The notes below the pieces were generated by a model. That model saw only the letters and a program-made list of their open reading frames with translations. It was not told where the DNA came from and ran no database searches. A DNA stretch of 64,000 nucleotides. It comes from Paenibacillus caui. Lineage in GTDB: Bacteria; Bacillota; Bacilli; Paenibacillales; Paenibacillaceae. Location: the NCBI RefSeq assembly GCF_019904135.1, contig NZ_JAIOGQ010000002.1, positions 186,001-250,000 on the forward strand. Reading direction: 5' to 3'. Position numbers and translations under genes: made by a program. This document shows, piece after piece, positions 1 through 9,067 of this stretch; within the stretch, counting starts at the first letter, position 1; each line of letters begins with the position of its first letter.

Positions 1-1831
1 CGCTTAATACCCATTCGGCCATCTCTTCAATCAGGGAAGCCTCCTCTCCTTTGGGGAACCAGTAAGGAAGGGAGACAACGCGGAACGTCTGGCCGCCGAA
101 GTGCTCCAGCACGGTTCCCACCTTCTCGAACCAGTGCAGCCTTTCTTTCAGCTTTTCGCTCTCCGAAGGGGTGAACTCGATCGTAATCGGCAGCAAAAGC
201 TCCTGGGAAGCTTCCGCAGGCGAACCGAACTTCTCGTAGTAGTACTCGTAGTTCACCCGCTCATGAGCGGCGTGCTGATCGATCAGATACAACCCTGTAT
301 CATTGTTGGCGATCAGATAGGTGCCATGATGCTGGCCGATCAGCGTCAGCTCCGGGAATGCCGGCATCGCCGGCTCCTCCGGGGAAGACTCGTACAAGCG
401 GCCGGCTTCGGACGGCGCTTGCGGCTTGCTGTACTTCTCGGCATAGCCGAAGTCAGAAGCTAAGCTCCGGCCGCTTTGACGGGTTGGCGGCGTACTCACG
501 CCTCCGAAACTGCCGCCGAAATCGGCGCTTGGCCTTGCGCCGTATGAATCCACAAAAGCGCTGCGTTCCCTGATCTGAGCCTTCATTTCCGCTTCAGCAA
601 GCCGTGACGCCGAAGGCGATGTCGATCCTGAACGGCTGTCCAAAGGCATATAGGCTGGACCGGCTTCCGGCGTCATACCGGATGTGCCGGATGCCCCGGA
701 GGTGCCGGGCTGGACCGGCTCAGCCGCCTGCGAAACAGAAGCTGCCGCTTCGTCCATGGCTGAAGGAAAATGAAGCTGCTCCTGAATGACGGACGTGCTG
801 CTGCCCCGGCTTACTTTCTGATTGACGACCTTGGGGATCAGCACCTCCTGGGAGAGGCTTTGCTTGACCGCCGCTTCCACAAAGGCGGTCAGTTCGTTCT
901 CCTTGCTGAAACGGACCTCCAGCTTCGAAGGGTGCACATTCACGTCAACCAGCGACGGATGCATCTTCAGCTCCAGTACGACTAGCGGGTAGCGACCGAT
1001 CGGCAGCAGTGTATGATAAGCGCGCAGGATGGCCTGCTGCAGACCCTGGTTGCGAATATAGCGCCCGTTGACGATGGTGGACATGCCGGCACGGTTGGAA
1101 CGGGCCAGCTCAGGCCGTCCAATATAGCCGGAGACCGTATAATCCGGGTCTTCCGAAGCTATTTTCAGCATGCCTCTCGCGGCATTGTTGCCGTAAATGC
1201 CGGCGATCACCTGCAGCAAATCGCCATTGCCGGGCGTCTGAAGCAGCAGGTTGCCGTTATGCCGAAGCGTGAAGCCGATTTCCGGATGGGCCAGAGCCTG
1301 CCGGTACACGACGTCGGAAACATGCCCAAGCTCCGTCTGGATCGTCTTCATATACTTCAGCCTTGCCGGTGTATTGTAAAATAATTCCTTGACCGTAATA
1401 TCCGTTCCGCGCGGGGACGGCGCATCCTCGGCCGCCTTCAAGGTTCCCCCTTCGATCACCACGTTCCGTCCAAGCCCGTCCTCGCTGCTTGAAGTCAGCA
1501 AATGGACCTTCGACACTGCGGCAATACTGGGAAGAGCTTCGCCGCGAAACCCGAGCGTACGGATCTGGTACAGATCGCGGCTGCTGGCCAGCTTGCTGGT
1601 CGCATGGCGGTAAAATGCCGTTTCGCAATCTTCCGATTCGATTCCTGAGCCGTTGTCCGTGACCCGGATGATTTCGAGCCCCCCTTCTTCCACGGCGATC
1701 TCGATTTTGGTCGCACCGGCGTCAATCGCATTCTCCACCAGCTCCTTGATTACTGACGCAGGACGCTCTACAACTTCGCCTGCGGCGATCTGGTTGGCGA
1801 TATGCTCGTCCAGCACCTGAATTTTTGCCAT
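1..1831 (-). CDS. mutL: DNA mismatch repair protein MutL (3' end outside window)
   Basis: MutL couples mismatch recognition by MutS to strand incision and repair. The N-terminal GHKL ATPase is plain: an ELVENAIDAGAT motif near residue 30, VTDNGSGI near 55 and TLGFRGEALPSI near 90. A long, Ser/Pro/Ala-rich linker follows. The C-terminal domain then shows DQHAAHERVNYE, the metal-binding motif of endonuclease-type MutL, and QELLLP, which matches the beta-clamp-binding motif of Bacillus MutL. Start: ATG preceded by a G-rich ribosome site (AAGGGGCGGGG). The reading frame is still open at base 1, so the last part of the dimerisation/endonuclease domain is missing from this window. It lies 63 bases after mutS on the same strand and is probably cotranscribed with it. 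Identification is near certain. Confidence 0.96.
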   Translation of the reverse strand, partial: MAKIQVLDEHIANQIAAGEVVERPASVIKELVENAIDAGATKIEIAVEEGGLEIIRVTDNGSGIESEDCETAFYRHATSKLASSRDLYQIRTLGFRGEALPSIAAVSKVHLLTSSSEDGLGRNVVIEGGTLKAAEDAPSPRGTDITVKELFYNTPARLKYMKTIQTELGHVSDVVYRQALAHPEIGFTLRHNGNLLLQTPGNGDLLQVIAGIYGNNAARGMLKIASEDPDYTVSGYIGRPELARSNRAGMSTIVNGRYIRNQGLQQAILRAYHTLLPIGRYPLVVLELKMHPSLVDVNVHPSKLEVRFSKENELTAFVEAAVKQSLSQEVLIPKVVNQKVSRGSSTSVIQEQLHFPSAMDEAAASVSQAAEPVQPGTSGASGTSGMTPEAGPAYMPLDSRSGSTSPSASRLAEAEMKAQIRERSAFVDSYGARPSADFGGSFGGVSTPPTRQSGRSLASDFGYAEKYSKPQAPSEAGRLYESSPEEPAMPAFPELTLIGQHHGTYLIANNDTGLYLIDQHAAHERVNYEYYYEKFGSPAEASQELLLPITIEFTPSESEKLKERLHWFEKVGTVLEHFGGQTFRVVSLPYWFPKGEEASLIEEMAEWVLS

Positions 1832-1894
1832 AGGTATTCACCCCGCCCCTTGAACTGTCTGCAATCCCTTCTGCATCTTGCATCCTTACAGCAA

Positions 1895-4717
1895 TTATAA
1901 ATCCTTTGCTTTCATCTTCAACTCATTGAGCAGCCCCATCGCCTGAAGCGGCGTCATGTTCATAATGTCCGCCTGTTTCAGCTGCTTGACCAGGCTGCGC
2001 CATTTCCCTTCGTCCCGGGAATGAACCGGCGCCTGCTGCTCGTCTTCATCGGCGAACATCGAGAGCTGCACGACGCCGGCTTTCGCGGATTCGGAGCTGC
2101 TTCGCTCGTTTCCATCGCCGGTGGTCCCGGTTCTGCTCGGCTTCGGCAGCTTAATCCTGTCCGCTGCCCGCTCCCGGGCGATTTCATGGCCCGCCTGCAA
2201 AGCGACTCCGGCCTCCCGCAAGGCAGCGTCTTCTCCATGCCGATCCAGGGACGCAAAGCCCAAATCCACGCCGTCCCCTCCGCCGTCAGCTTTGCCCGCT
2301 GCCGCCTGCCGGCTCGCTCCGGCTCCGGCGGCCGCTTCCAGGCCGCCGAGCAGCCCTTCGGCCCGGTCCGTGATATCGGCCGGAAGCCCGGCAAGCTTGG
2401 CGCAATAGATGCCGTAGCTCGTGCTTGCCGCGCCGGGAACCAGCTTCCGCAGAAAGTGTACCTTATCGCCGCTTTCCTGCACTGCCATCGAGTAATTACG
2501 CAGATGGGACAGTTCCGCCTCCAGATGGGCAAGCTCGTGAAAATGAGTGGAGACCAGCGCTTTGCAGCCGATCACATTATGTACGTATTCGATCACCGCC
2601 TGGGCAATGGCCATCCCTTCGGCTGTCGACGTACCGCGTCCCAACTCGTCGATAATAATCAGGCTTCGCGGTGTGGCCTTCTCGGTCATCACCTGGATAT
2701 CCGCCATTTCGACCATAAAGGTGCTTTGGCCGCCGATCAGATCGTCGGCCGCGCCAATCCGGGTGAAAATCCGGTCAACCATCGGAATTTCCGCCCGTGC
2801 TGCCGGAACAAAGCAGCCGATCTGGGCCATAATGGAAATCAGGGCCACCTGGCGCATATAGGTGCTTTTTCCGGCCATGTTGGGACCTGTTATAAGCAGA
2901 ATATTCCCGCCGCCTTGTCCAAGGCTTGTCCCGTTCGCGATAAAAGCCGTTCCTTCCATGACCGTCTCCACGACAGGATGGCGGCCTTTCTCCACGATAA
3001 AGTCATAGCCGTCCGACAGCACAGGCTTCACAAATCCGGAATCGGCGCTGACCGCTGCCAAAGAACGGTACACATCGATCTCGGCAACTCGTTCGGCCAG
3101 GCGCTGCAGACGCGGCGAATTGGCGTTCAGCCGCTCCCTGACCTCGGTAAACAGCGTATATTCAAGATCCAGCATCTTGTCTTCTGCTTCCAGAATAAGC
3201 GATTCCTTCTCTTTCAGCTCCGGGGTGACATACCGTTCGGCATTCGCAAGCGTCTGCTTCCGCTCGTATCTGCCTTCCGGCAGCGAAGCAATGTTGGATT
3301 TCGTTACTTCAATATAGTAGCCGAACACTTTGTTGTAGCCGACCTTCAGCGATTTGATGCCCGTCGCCGCGCGTTCGGCGGCTTCAAGGTCGGAAATCCA
3401 CCGTTTGCCGTTCACGGACGCTTCTCTCAGCTCGTCAAGCCGGGCGCTGTAGCCAGGCCGGATTAACCCGCCTTCCCTCAGGGAAACCGGCGGCTCCTCG
3501 GCAACCGCTTCCTCGATAAATGCGGCAAGATCGCCGCAGTCGTCCATTTCCGAAGCAATCCGCGATAGCGTTGCCGAGTTCGATCCGGCGCACAGCTCCT
3601 TCAGTTCGGGAATTTGCTGCAGTGACAGCTTCAGGGCATTCAGATCCCTGCCGTTCGCCGTTCCGAACGCGATGCGCCCAACCAGCCGCTCAAGGTCGTA
3701 AATGCCTTTCAGCTTCTCCCTTAAATCTTCACGGAGCATGTAGCCGCCGAAAAGCTCCTCAACCGCGTCCAGCCGGGCTTCCACCTGCGTACGGGACAGC
3801 AGCGGCTTGTCCACCCAGCGTCTGAGCAGGCGCGCGCCCATCGACGTCTCCGTCCGGTCCAACAAATGGAGCAGCGAGCCTTTTTTGGACCGGTCCCGGA
3901 CCGTTTCAACCAGCTCCAGGTTGCGGCGCGTGAACGGATCGAGAATCATGAACTGCTCAGGTTCATACGCGGATATGCGGCTCAATTGGCCAAGCGAACG
4001 CTTCTGGGTTTCGCCGAGATAACCGACCAGCATCGCCACACAGGCCCGGCGTTCAGGTTCAAGGCGAATCCAGGCGGCTTCGCCAAATTGCTTGCGGCCC
4101 GCGTCATCCTGCGCTTTCGTACGCGGCGTATACACCACCGGCTTCCCGAGCGGACCCGACTGCTCCCGGATCCATGAGAGCAGCTCGGGATCCCCGATCA
4201 CTTCGGACGGCGAGTAGATGCCGATCTCATCCCTCAGCCACTCCCGGCTCGACGGGGAAGAGGTCACATGCAGCTCGCCGGTAGACAAGTCGCACGCGGC
4301 AAGCGCCGTCATATGATCCAGCTCCGTAACGGCAACCATGTAATTGTTCGTCTTCTCGGCGACCGTCTTCCCTTCCATCACCGTCCCCGGCGTAACAACC
4401 CTTACAATCTCCCGCCGGACAACCCCTTTCGCATCCGCCGGGTCTTCCACCTGTTCGCAAATGGCGACCTTGTAGCCTTTCTCAATCAGACGATGAATAT
4501 AGTTCTCGGCCGAGTGATACGGCACTCCGCACATCGGGATTCGTTCTTCAGCCCCTCCGGCCCGGCCGGTTAATGTAATTTCCAGTTCCTTGGCAGCGAG
4601 AATCGCATCGTCAAAAAACATCTCGTAAAAGTCGCCCAAACGGAAGAAAAGAAACGCATCCTCCGCTTCTTCCTTCACGCTTAAGTACTGTTCGATCATC
4701 GGTGTATATTTAGCCAT
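1895..4717 (-). CDS. mutS: DNA mismatch repair protein MutS
   Basis: MutS recognises mispaired bases and recruits MutL. The mismatch-reading motif GDFYEMF is at residues 28-34, and the ATPase carries GPNMAGKST (Walker A) and IIIDELGRGTST (Walker B region) in the last third. I start at the ATG giving MAKYTPMIEQYL because it has GGAGG nine bases upstream; an in-frame start 57 bases earlier has none and does not resemble the family. At 940 residues it is longer than the usual 850-880. The excess is a low-complexity Gly/Ala/Ser-rich linker between the ATPase and the C-terminal helices. That linker retains QLSMF, which fits the beta-clamp-binding motif of Firmicute MutS. The order cotE, amidoligase, mutS, mutL suggests a conserved housekeeping block. 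Confidence 0.97.
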   Translation of the reverse strand: MAKYTPMIEQYLSVKEEAEDAFLFFRLGDFYEMFFDDAILAAKELEITLTGRAGGAEERIPMCGVPYHSAENYIHRLIEKGYKVAICEQVEDPADAKGVVRREIVRVVTPGTVMEGKTVAEKTNNYMVAVTELDHMTALAACDLSTGELHVTSSPSSREWLRDEIGIYSPSEVIGDPELLSWIREQSGPLGKPVVYTPRTKAQDDAGRKQFGEAAWIRLEPERRACVAMLVGYLGETQKRSLGQLSRISAYEPEQFMILDPFTRRNLELVETVRDRSKKGSLLHLLDRTETSMGARLLRRWVDKPLLSRTQVEARLDAVEELFGGYMLREDLREKLKGIYDLERLVGRIAFGTANGRDLNALKLSLQQIPELKELCAGSNSATLSRIASEMDDCGDLAAFIEEAVAEEPPVSLREGGLIRPGYSARLDELREASVNGKRWISDLEAAERAATGIKSLKVGYNKVFGYYIEVTKSNIASLPEGRYERKQTLANAERYVTPELKEKESLILEAEDKMLDLEYTLFTEVRERLNANSPRLQRLAERVAEIDVYRSLAAVSADSGFVKPVLSDGYDFIVEKGRHPVVETVMEGTAFIANGTSLGQGGGNILLITGPNMAGKSTYMRQVALISIMAQIGCFVPAARAEIPMVDRIFTRIGAADDLIGGQSTFMVEMADIQVMTEKATPRSLIIIDELGRGTSTAEGMAIAQAVIEYVHNVIGCKALVSTHFHELAHLEAELSHLRNYSMAVQESGDKVHFLRKLVPGAASTSYGIYCAKLAGLPADITDRAEGLLGGLEAAAGAGASRQAAAGKADGGGDGVDLGFASLDRHGEDAALREAGVALQAGHEIARERAADRIKLPKPSRTGTTGDGNERSSSESAKAGVVQLSMFADEDEQQAPVHSRDEGKWRSLVKQLKQADIMNMTPLQAMGLLNELKMKAKDL

Positions 4718-4801
4718 AGGACGTAACCTCCATGCCCATTCATAGAATTCTATTATATCAGAAATACCGCACATATGCTCTTATCGGAAGCGGGTCATGC
4801 A

Positions 4802-6310
4802 TCAGGGCACGGAAATTTTCCACGCCTCCCTGATATCCGCCGTCTCATCCCACATTTTTCCGCTGCGGATGGCGTCGAACATAGGCGTAAGGTAGGACTC
4901 GTATTTGGAAAAGCCGGGCAGATCCGCTACTTCTTCAATGACTTGCAGCGCAAGCCTTCTAATAGCCGGACGGTCCCCCTGGTAGAAAGCCGAAAGCGCC
5001 TCATCGTCATTCAGCGGCAGGGAGGACAGCGCAGGTCCCTTATATTCCTCAGCGATCAAAACAGCCAGCGCGACGACGCCTTTGGTCACCACGGGAGAAA
5101 TGAGAAAGCTCGGCAGCGTCCGGTATTCGAACCCGCCGTAGGCTTGACGGCGGAAATCGCCCAGAAGACCGTAACGCGGCCTTCTCGCCCGGCTGCGGGG
5201 ATCCTCCAGCGCGGCCACCGGGAGCGCCAGATAGTTGTCCAGGGCGCGCAGAAGCTGGGGCGTCAGCATCACGCCGCTGAAATGCAGGTGGCCTCCGAGC
5301 GGCAGACCCGGCTGCGGCATGCCGCCCGCCAGCCAGGCGAGCGCCTTGTCCCCGATCTGCCGGCTCGCCTCGCGCATCGCGGCCATCAGGTGCTGCACCG
5401 CCTCGCGGGGCTCGCCCCCCGGCGCAGGCCGCAGCTCGGCCAGCGGATATTTGCGGCGCCCGTTGATCCACACGGCGTCGCACCCCGCCCGCCCCGCTGT
5501 GTCCAGAAAGCGTGAGGCGGGCACAATTTTGCCGCGCAACCGGTCATAAAGCAGAAATTCCGGATCCATCCCGATCAGCATCTTGTTAGCCGCAGCCCCG
5601 GAAGAAGCGGGAGCAGCTTCCAAAGCCCAGTCCGCCGCGACCCGCCGGACCGATTCGGCAAACAGCCGGGCTGAATTTCCAAGCCCAAGCTCAGGTAGTG
5701 GAACAATGCTGGCTACCGCATATCCACTGCCGCAGGATAGAAGGGTCACTTCGCCAAAATCAAGCCCCTGAACATACAGCGCTCTGACAGCCGTTTTTTC
5801 CAGTCTGCGAAACATCGGAGACCCCGGCTCCGGCCCCGACACCATCAGGCTGTTTCCGCGCATGTCACTCGCGCTGCCGCCCATGCTGCCGCCGCTCATA
5901 CGGCTGCTCATCGCGCGTCGCGAAGCCGCCAAGCTGTCTCCAGCGCCCTCTCCTGTCCGGGAGGGGATCTCGGCGATATGAACAGCCTGCAGGCAGAATA
6001 CGGTTACCGCAAAACACCGGCGATAGCTCCCCTGCCCGTCTGCTTCGCGGTGTGATTCAGCAGCTTTAAGTCCCGCCATTCGCAGCCTTTCGGCAACCAA
6101 GCGGGCAGATCGGGCCGCAAACGCTGCGGCTCCGCCGTTCATGCAGAGCGGAGCCGCTCCTTCAGGCAGCGGCCAGCTCCCGGCCCCGGCCCATGCCCCT
6201 TTCGAGTCTATTGATCCGTGCAGGGGCTCTCCAAGACGTCTTGTTAAGTTGCTGAGATTGTCGTCGCTTCCTGCGAACAGATACAGCGGATATTTACGGG
6301 TCTGATCCAT
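4802..6310 (-). CDS. COOH-NH2 ligase type 2 (amidoligase-fold) protein
   Basis: A 502-residue protein whose C-terminal half (from about residue 240) matches what I recall of the phage phiEco32-like COOH.NH2 ligase type 2 family, a glutamine synthetase/GCS-fold group predicted to join carboxylates to amines. Visible motifs are GMDPEFLLYD (acidic metal-binding strand), LAELRPAPGGEP, GGHLHFSG and FEYRTLPSFL. The N-terminal 240 residues are Gly/Ala/Ser/Arg-rich and unassigned. It sits between mutS and cotE on the same strand. The cotE terminator lies just upstream, so it probably has its own promoter in the 6311-6400 gap. The substrate is unknown; peptide or spore-envelope modification is only a guess from cotE adjacency. 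The family call is fairly confident, the activity is not. Confidence 0.72.
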   Translation of the reverse strand: MDQTRKYPLYLFAGSDDNLSNLTRRLGEPLHGSIDSKGAWAGAGSWPLPEGAAPLCMNGGAAAFAARSARLVAERLRMAGLKAAESHREADGQGSYRRCFAVTVFCLQAVHIAEIPSRTGEGAGDSLAASRRAMSSRMSGGSMGGSASDMRGNSLMVSGPEPGSPMFRRLEKTAVRALYVQGLDFGEVTLLSCGSGYAVASIVPLPELGLGNSARLFAESVRRVAADWALEAAPASSGAAANKMLIGMDPEFLLYDRLRGKIVPASRFLDTAGRAGCDAVWINGRRKYPLAELRPAPGGEPREAVQHLMAAMREASRQIGDKALAWLAGGMPQPGLPLGGHLHFSGVMLTPQLLRALDNYLALPVAALEDPRSRARRPRYGLLGDFRRQAYGGFEYRTLPSFLISPVVTKGVVALAVLIAEEYKGPALSSLPLNDDEALSAFYQGDRPAIRRLALQVIEEVADLPGFSKYESYLTPMFDAIRSGKMWDETADIREAWKISVP

Positions 6311-6397
6311 CGTCCGCGTCTCCTTTTCATGGACGGCATCTGTGTTTCGCGAGAAATTTAAAAAGCATAAAGCGGCAGCCTATACTTCCCTTATTTT

Positions 6398-6424
6398 TCA
6401 AAAAAAAGAGGGCATCCGCCCTCT
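6398..6424 (-). terminator. Rho-independent terminator after cotE
   Basis: On the minus strand a 7-bp perfect stem (AGAGGGC with GCCCTCT, 4-base loop) is followed by an uninterrupted run of about eight T. It lies 59 bases past the cotE stop and separates cotE from the amidoligase gene. Confidence 0.9.
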
Positions 6425-6482
6425 CCGCCGCCGCCGCAGCTGCATAACATACACTAATTCTTCGAGGATATGCGCTTCAAGC

Positions 6483-7031
6483 TTACAGGTCGTCATCCAG
6501 AAGATCCGGATCCAGATCGTCATAATCGCCGTCGTCTCCGCCAAAATCGAAATCCTTGTCTTCAAAGCCATCCCCGCCAGGAATGACAAGAACGTTCAAT
6601 TTGGTTTCGGCAACCAGTTCGACTGCGAATTCGCGTTCAACGCGGATAATGACATTGCCGCTTCCGGATACCGTTGCTTCAACGGTACTCGGTTCCTGCG
6701 TCGCTTCCGCTGATACTTCGACGGTTGAAGAACGGTGTCTTCCGTCGAGGTAGGAGAGCGGAACGTTCTCTACATAAGAAATTTTTTCTTTGGCGACGGC
6801 TGTCTGCGAATTTTTGTCATAGGAATACCAGATGTTGACATCGTAAGTACCCACAACCTCAACTCCGTCTCCCGCAGCTACCGCTTCGTATTGGTGGTTG
6901 ATAATCCAGGCCCCCAGTATACTCGACGGATTGTGAGGCGGAGTCACGGTATGTGTTACGGTAGAGAACTTACGACCTTTGCCGCAGATCGCTTTCGTAA
7001 TAATCTCTCTACTTTGATATTTTGATGGCAT
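6483..7031 (-). CDS. cotE: Outer spore coat morphogenetic protein CotE
   Basis: CotE organises assembly of the outer spore coat around the forespore. The start of the protein, SREIITKAICGKGRKFS, then PSSILGAWIINHQYEA, YDVNIWYSYDKNSQT and EREFAVELVAETKLNV, follow Bacillus CotE residue for residue in many places. The C-terminus is a strongly acidic tail of Asp/Gly, as in the family. At 182 residues the length is as expected. I start at MPSKYQ because GGAGGAGG lies seven bases upstream; the ATG seven codons earlier overlaps that site. A clear terminator follows. Expression should be sporulation-specific (mother cell) by family knowledge; a possible mother-cell sigma element lies upstream. Confidence 0.95.
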   Translation of the reverse strand: MPSKYQSREIITKAICGKGRKFSTVTHTVTPPHNPSSILGAWIINHQYEAVAAGDGVEVVGTYDVNIWYSYDKNSQTAVAKEKISYVENVPLSYLDGRHRSSTVEVSAEATQEPSTVEATVSGSGNVIIRVEREFAVELVAETKLNVLVIPGGDGFEDKDFDFGGDDGDYDDLDPDLLDDDL

Positions 7032-7063
7032 TTTCGAACCTCCTCCATACAATCATTCAATTC

Positions 7064-7090
7064 ATTTGTATGCAGGACATTGGCCTAGGG
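7064..7090 (-). promoter_or_regulatory. Possible mother-cell sigma (E/K-like) promoter of cotE
   Basis: Reading the minus strand, CATACAAAT sits about 33 bases before the cotE start. It resembles the -10 element of sigma-E/sigma-K promoters (CATA then AT-rich). A GTCACCC segment lies about 15 bases further upstream where the -35 would be; it fits poorly with sigma-E and loosely with sigma-K. The only other support is that cotE is a sporulation gene. Confidence 0.3.
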
Positions 7091-7114
7091 TGACAACTAT
7101 TTTGCCGGGGGAAC

Positions 7115-8095
7115 TTATTTTCCGCCGGACAGGGCTCCCTGGGTCTGGTTCGCTTGCGGCTTTTTATCCTTCTTCGATATGTTCAGATACATACCAAGCT
7201 CGCGGCACAGCTGCAAAATAGCCGCACGGCTCTCAAATTCCTCCCTTGAGACCGGCAGATCCATCTTTTTGAAATCCTCCTCAAGTTCCTTGAGCAGCTT
7301 TTCCGTTTTTCCGGTATAGATTTCTTTCCGCACGTCTTCGCTCAGCTGGACAAACAATGCAGCCGCCAGCTCTGTATGAGGCATTTTCCGGTATACCTGG
7401 GAAATCAGGTCCACCATGCTCTCAATCCGTTCCAGATGCTGTTTTCGCATAACGAAATAGACGTTCCACGATTCGTTCGGGTAGATGACCTGGTTCTCAA
7501 GCGCACGTTTGGCGATGGTCAAACCTTTATCGATTTGCTCCGAAGCCTGGAGCAGCTCTTTACCATCCCACACAATTTCCGGATTGCGGAGCGTTTCGGC
7601 AATGTGCTGAAAAATCCCCGCAAACAGAGAGTCTACCTCGTAGCGAATCCAGGCCAGCCTTCCTTCCTCCTTCGGCATGTAGACAAGATTGACCAGCATC
7701 GCCGAGCCAAGCCCGATCATCAGCAGCAAAATCTGGTTGCCCAATGTCTGCAAGCTGATGTCTTCGCCGCCGAATACGCGAAAAACAACGACGGAGCTCG
7801 TCACAATACCTTCTTTGAAATGCGCTTTGGCAATCAGCGGGAAGGCTATCAGAATATACAACACGAGTACCCAGATATGAAATCCGAACAAATAAAACAA
7901 AGTAAAAGAAAGCGCCAGACCGAGGAGCGAAGCGAAGAACCTCGCAGATACCGATTTGATGCTTCTTTTCCTCGTGACATCCACGCCAAGAATGGCCAGC
8001 AGGCCCGCAGACAACGCTCCGTTAATACCGGCAGTATCCGCAATCAGAATGGCAAGCAGCGTAGCTATAGCGGTCTTGATGACCCGAAAACCCAT
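7115..8095 (-). CDS. Aromatic acid exporter family membrane protein
   Basis: A 326-residue protein with five to six hydrophobic segments in the first 140 residues (ATLLAILIADTAGINGALSA, then SFTLFYLFGFHIWVLVLYIL and others). A soluble helical C-terminal domain of about 180 residues is rich in Glu/Arg/Leu. This two-part architecture is that of the Firmicute aromatic acid exporter family (YqjA-like, formerly DUF939), distantly related to fusaric-acid/p-hydroxybenzoate efflux pumps. The start ATG has AGAAGGGA upstream. It stands alone between cotE and an ABC importer, all on the minus strand. The substrate cannot be read from sequence; family-level assignment is good. Confidence 0.8.
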   Translation of the reverse strand: MGFRVIKTAIATLLAILIADTAGINGALSAGLLAILGVDVTRKRSIKSVSARFFASLLGLALSFTLFYLFGFHIWVLVLYILIAFPLIAKAHFKEGIVTSSVVVFRVFGGEDISLQTLGNQILLLMIGLGSAMLVNLVYMPKEEGRLAWIRYEVDSLFAGIFQHIAETLRNPEIVWDGKELLQASEQIDKGLTIAKRALENQVIYPNESWNVYFVMRKQHLERIESMVDLISQVYRKMPHTELAAALFVQLSEDVRKEIYTGKTEKLLKELEEDFKKMDLPVSREEFESRAAILQLCRELGMYLNISKKDKKPQANQTQGALSGGK

Positions 8096-8216
8096 AAAAT
8101 CCCTTCTATCCTTTCGAAAAATTCATAGTTAGTCTTATCCTACCTGATTTTTCCGCTCTTCTCAATTGTCCGGCCCAACCTTGTCCATTCTTCCGGCAAA
8201 AAAATAGAGAAGAAGC

Positions 8217-9047
8217 TCACCGCCTCTTCACCAGGACGTGCTCCAAATAAACAACCAGTTGATACATCACTGTTGCCACGATGGCAATAATGACCAGACT
8301 TGCAAACACAAGCGTAAAGTTGAACACCTGGAAACCGTAAATGATCAAATAGCCGAGCCCGATTTTGGCTACAAGAAATTCCCCGACAATGACGCCGACC
8401 CAGGAGAGCCCCACGTTGACTTTTAATGTGGATACGATCGCCGGGAACGCGGCCGGGAGCATGACTTTGGCAAAAATATCTCTTTTTCCGCCGCCAAACG
8501 TTCGAATCACTTTAATATAATTCGCGTCCGTTTCTTTGAAACTCGTATAAACAACCAGAGTCGTTGTGATCACGGTAATCGACAGGGTGGTCGCCACAAT
8601 CGCCGTAAATCCGCCGCCAAACAGCACGATAAAGATCGGACCTAGCGCGACCTTCGGCATGCTGTTGAATACGACCATGTAAGGATCCAGCACTTTGGAC
8701 AAAAAAGGCGACCACCAGATGAGCACGGCAAGCAGCGTACCTGCTATGGTGCCAAGCAGAAATCCGACTGCCGTCTCCATGACCGTCATGCCAAGATGCG
8801 GCCACAGGTCGCCGCTCCAGGCATCCCTGCCGATCTGGCTGAACACTTTGGACGGGTAGCTGAAGATCAAAACGTCGATCCAGCGCAAACGGCCGGCCAG
8901 TTCCCACAGGCCGATCAGGACGATCAGAATAAGCGCTTGTACGCCATGGACCAAAAGACTTACCCTTTTTTTGCGCCGCCGGACATTCGCATATTCTCGC
9001 TGCACCCAGGATATGGACGAATCTGCAGCATAGGATTTATTTATCAT
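8217..9047 (-). CDS. ABC transporter permease (NitT/TauT type)
   Basis: A 276-residue inner-membrane subunit of a binding-protein-dependent importer. About six membrane segments are visible, and the family loop for ATPase contact reads IRTFGGGKRDIFAKVMLPAAFPAI (EAA-like). Start ATG is preceded by GGAGGAGG at eight bases. It is the last of three genes (binding protein, ATPase, permease) with 20-26-base gaps, so one operon. Sequence resembles the SsuC/TauC/ThiX/YtlD group; the substrate could be a sulfonate, taurine, nitrate-like anion or a thiamine precursor. No thiamine riboswitch motif was seen upstream of the operon, which makes the thiamine option less attractive. Confidence 0.85.
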   Translation of the reverse strand: MINKSYAADSSISWVQREYANVRRRKKRVSLLVHGVQALILIVLIGLWELAGRLRWIDVLIFSYPSKVFSQIGRDAWSGDLWPHLGMTVMETAVGFLLGTIAGTLLAVLIWWSPFLSKVLDPYMVVFNSMPKVALGPIFIVLFGGGFTAIVATTLSITVITTTLVVYTSFKETDANYIKVIRTFGGGKRDIFAKVMLPAAFPAIVSTLKVNVGLSWVGVIVGEFLVAKIGLGYLIIYGFQVFNFTLVFASLVIIAIVATVMYQLVVYLEHVLVKRR

Positions 9048-9067
9048 TCGCTGTTCCTCCTCCTTTC

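Noticed and set aside
2021-3466. 481-codon open frame on plus opposite mutS
   Set aside because: It mirrors mutS codons in a GC-rich region, shows no family motifs and is His/Arg-rich in the way of antisense shadow frames.
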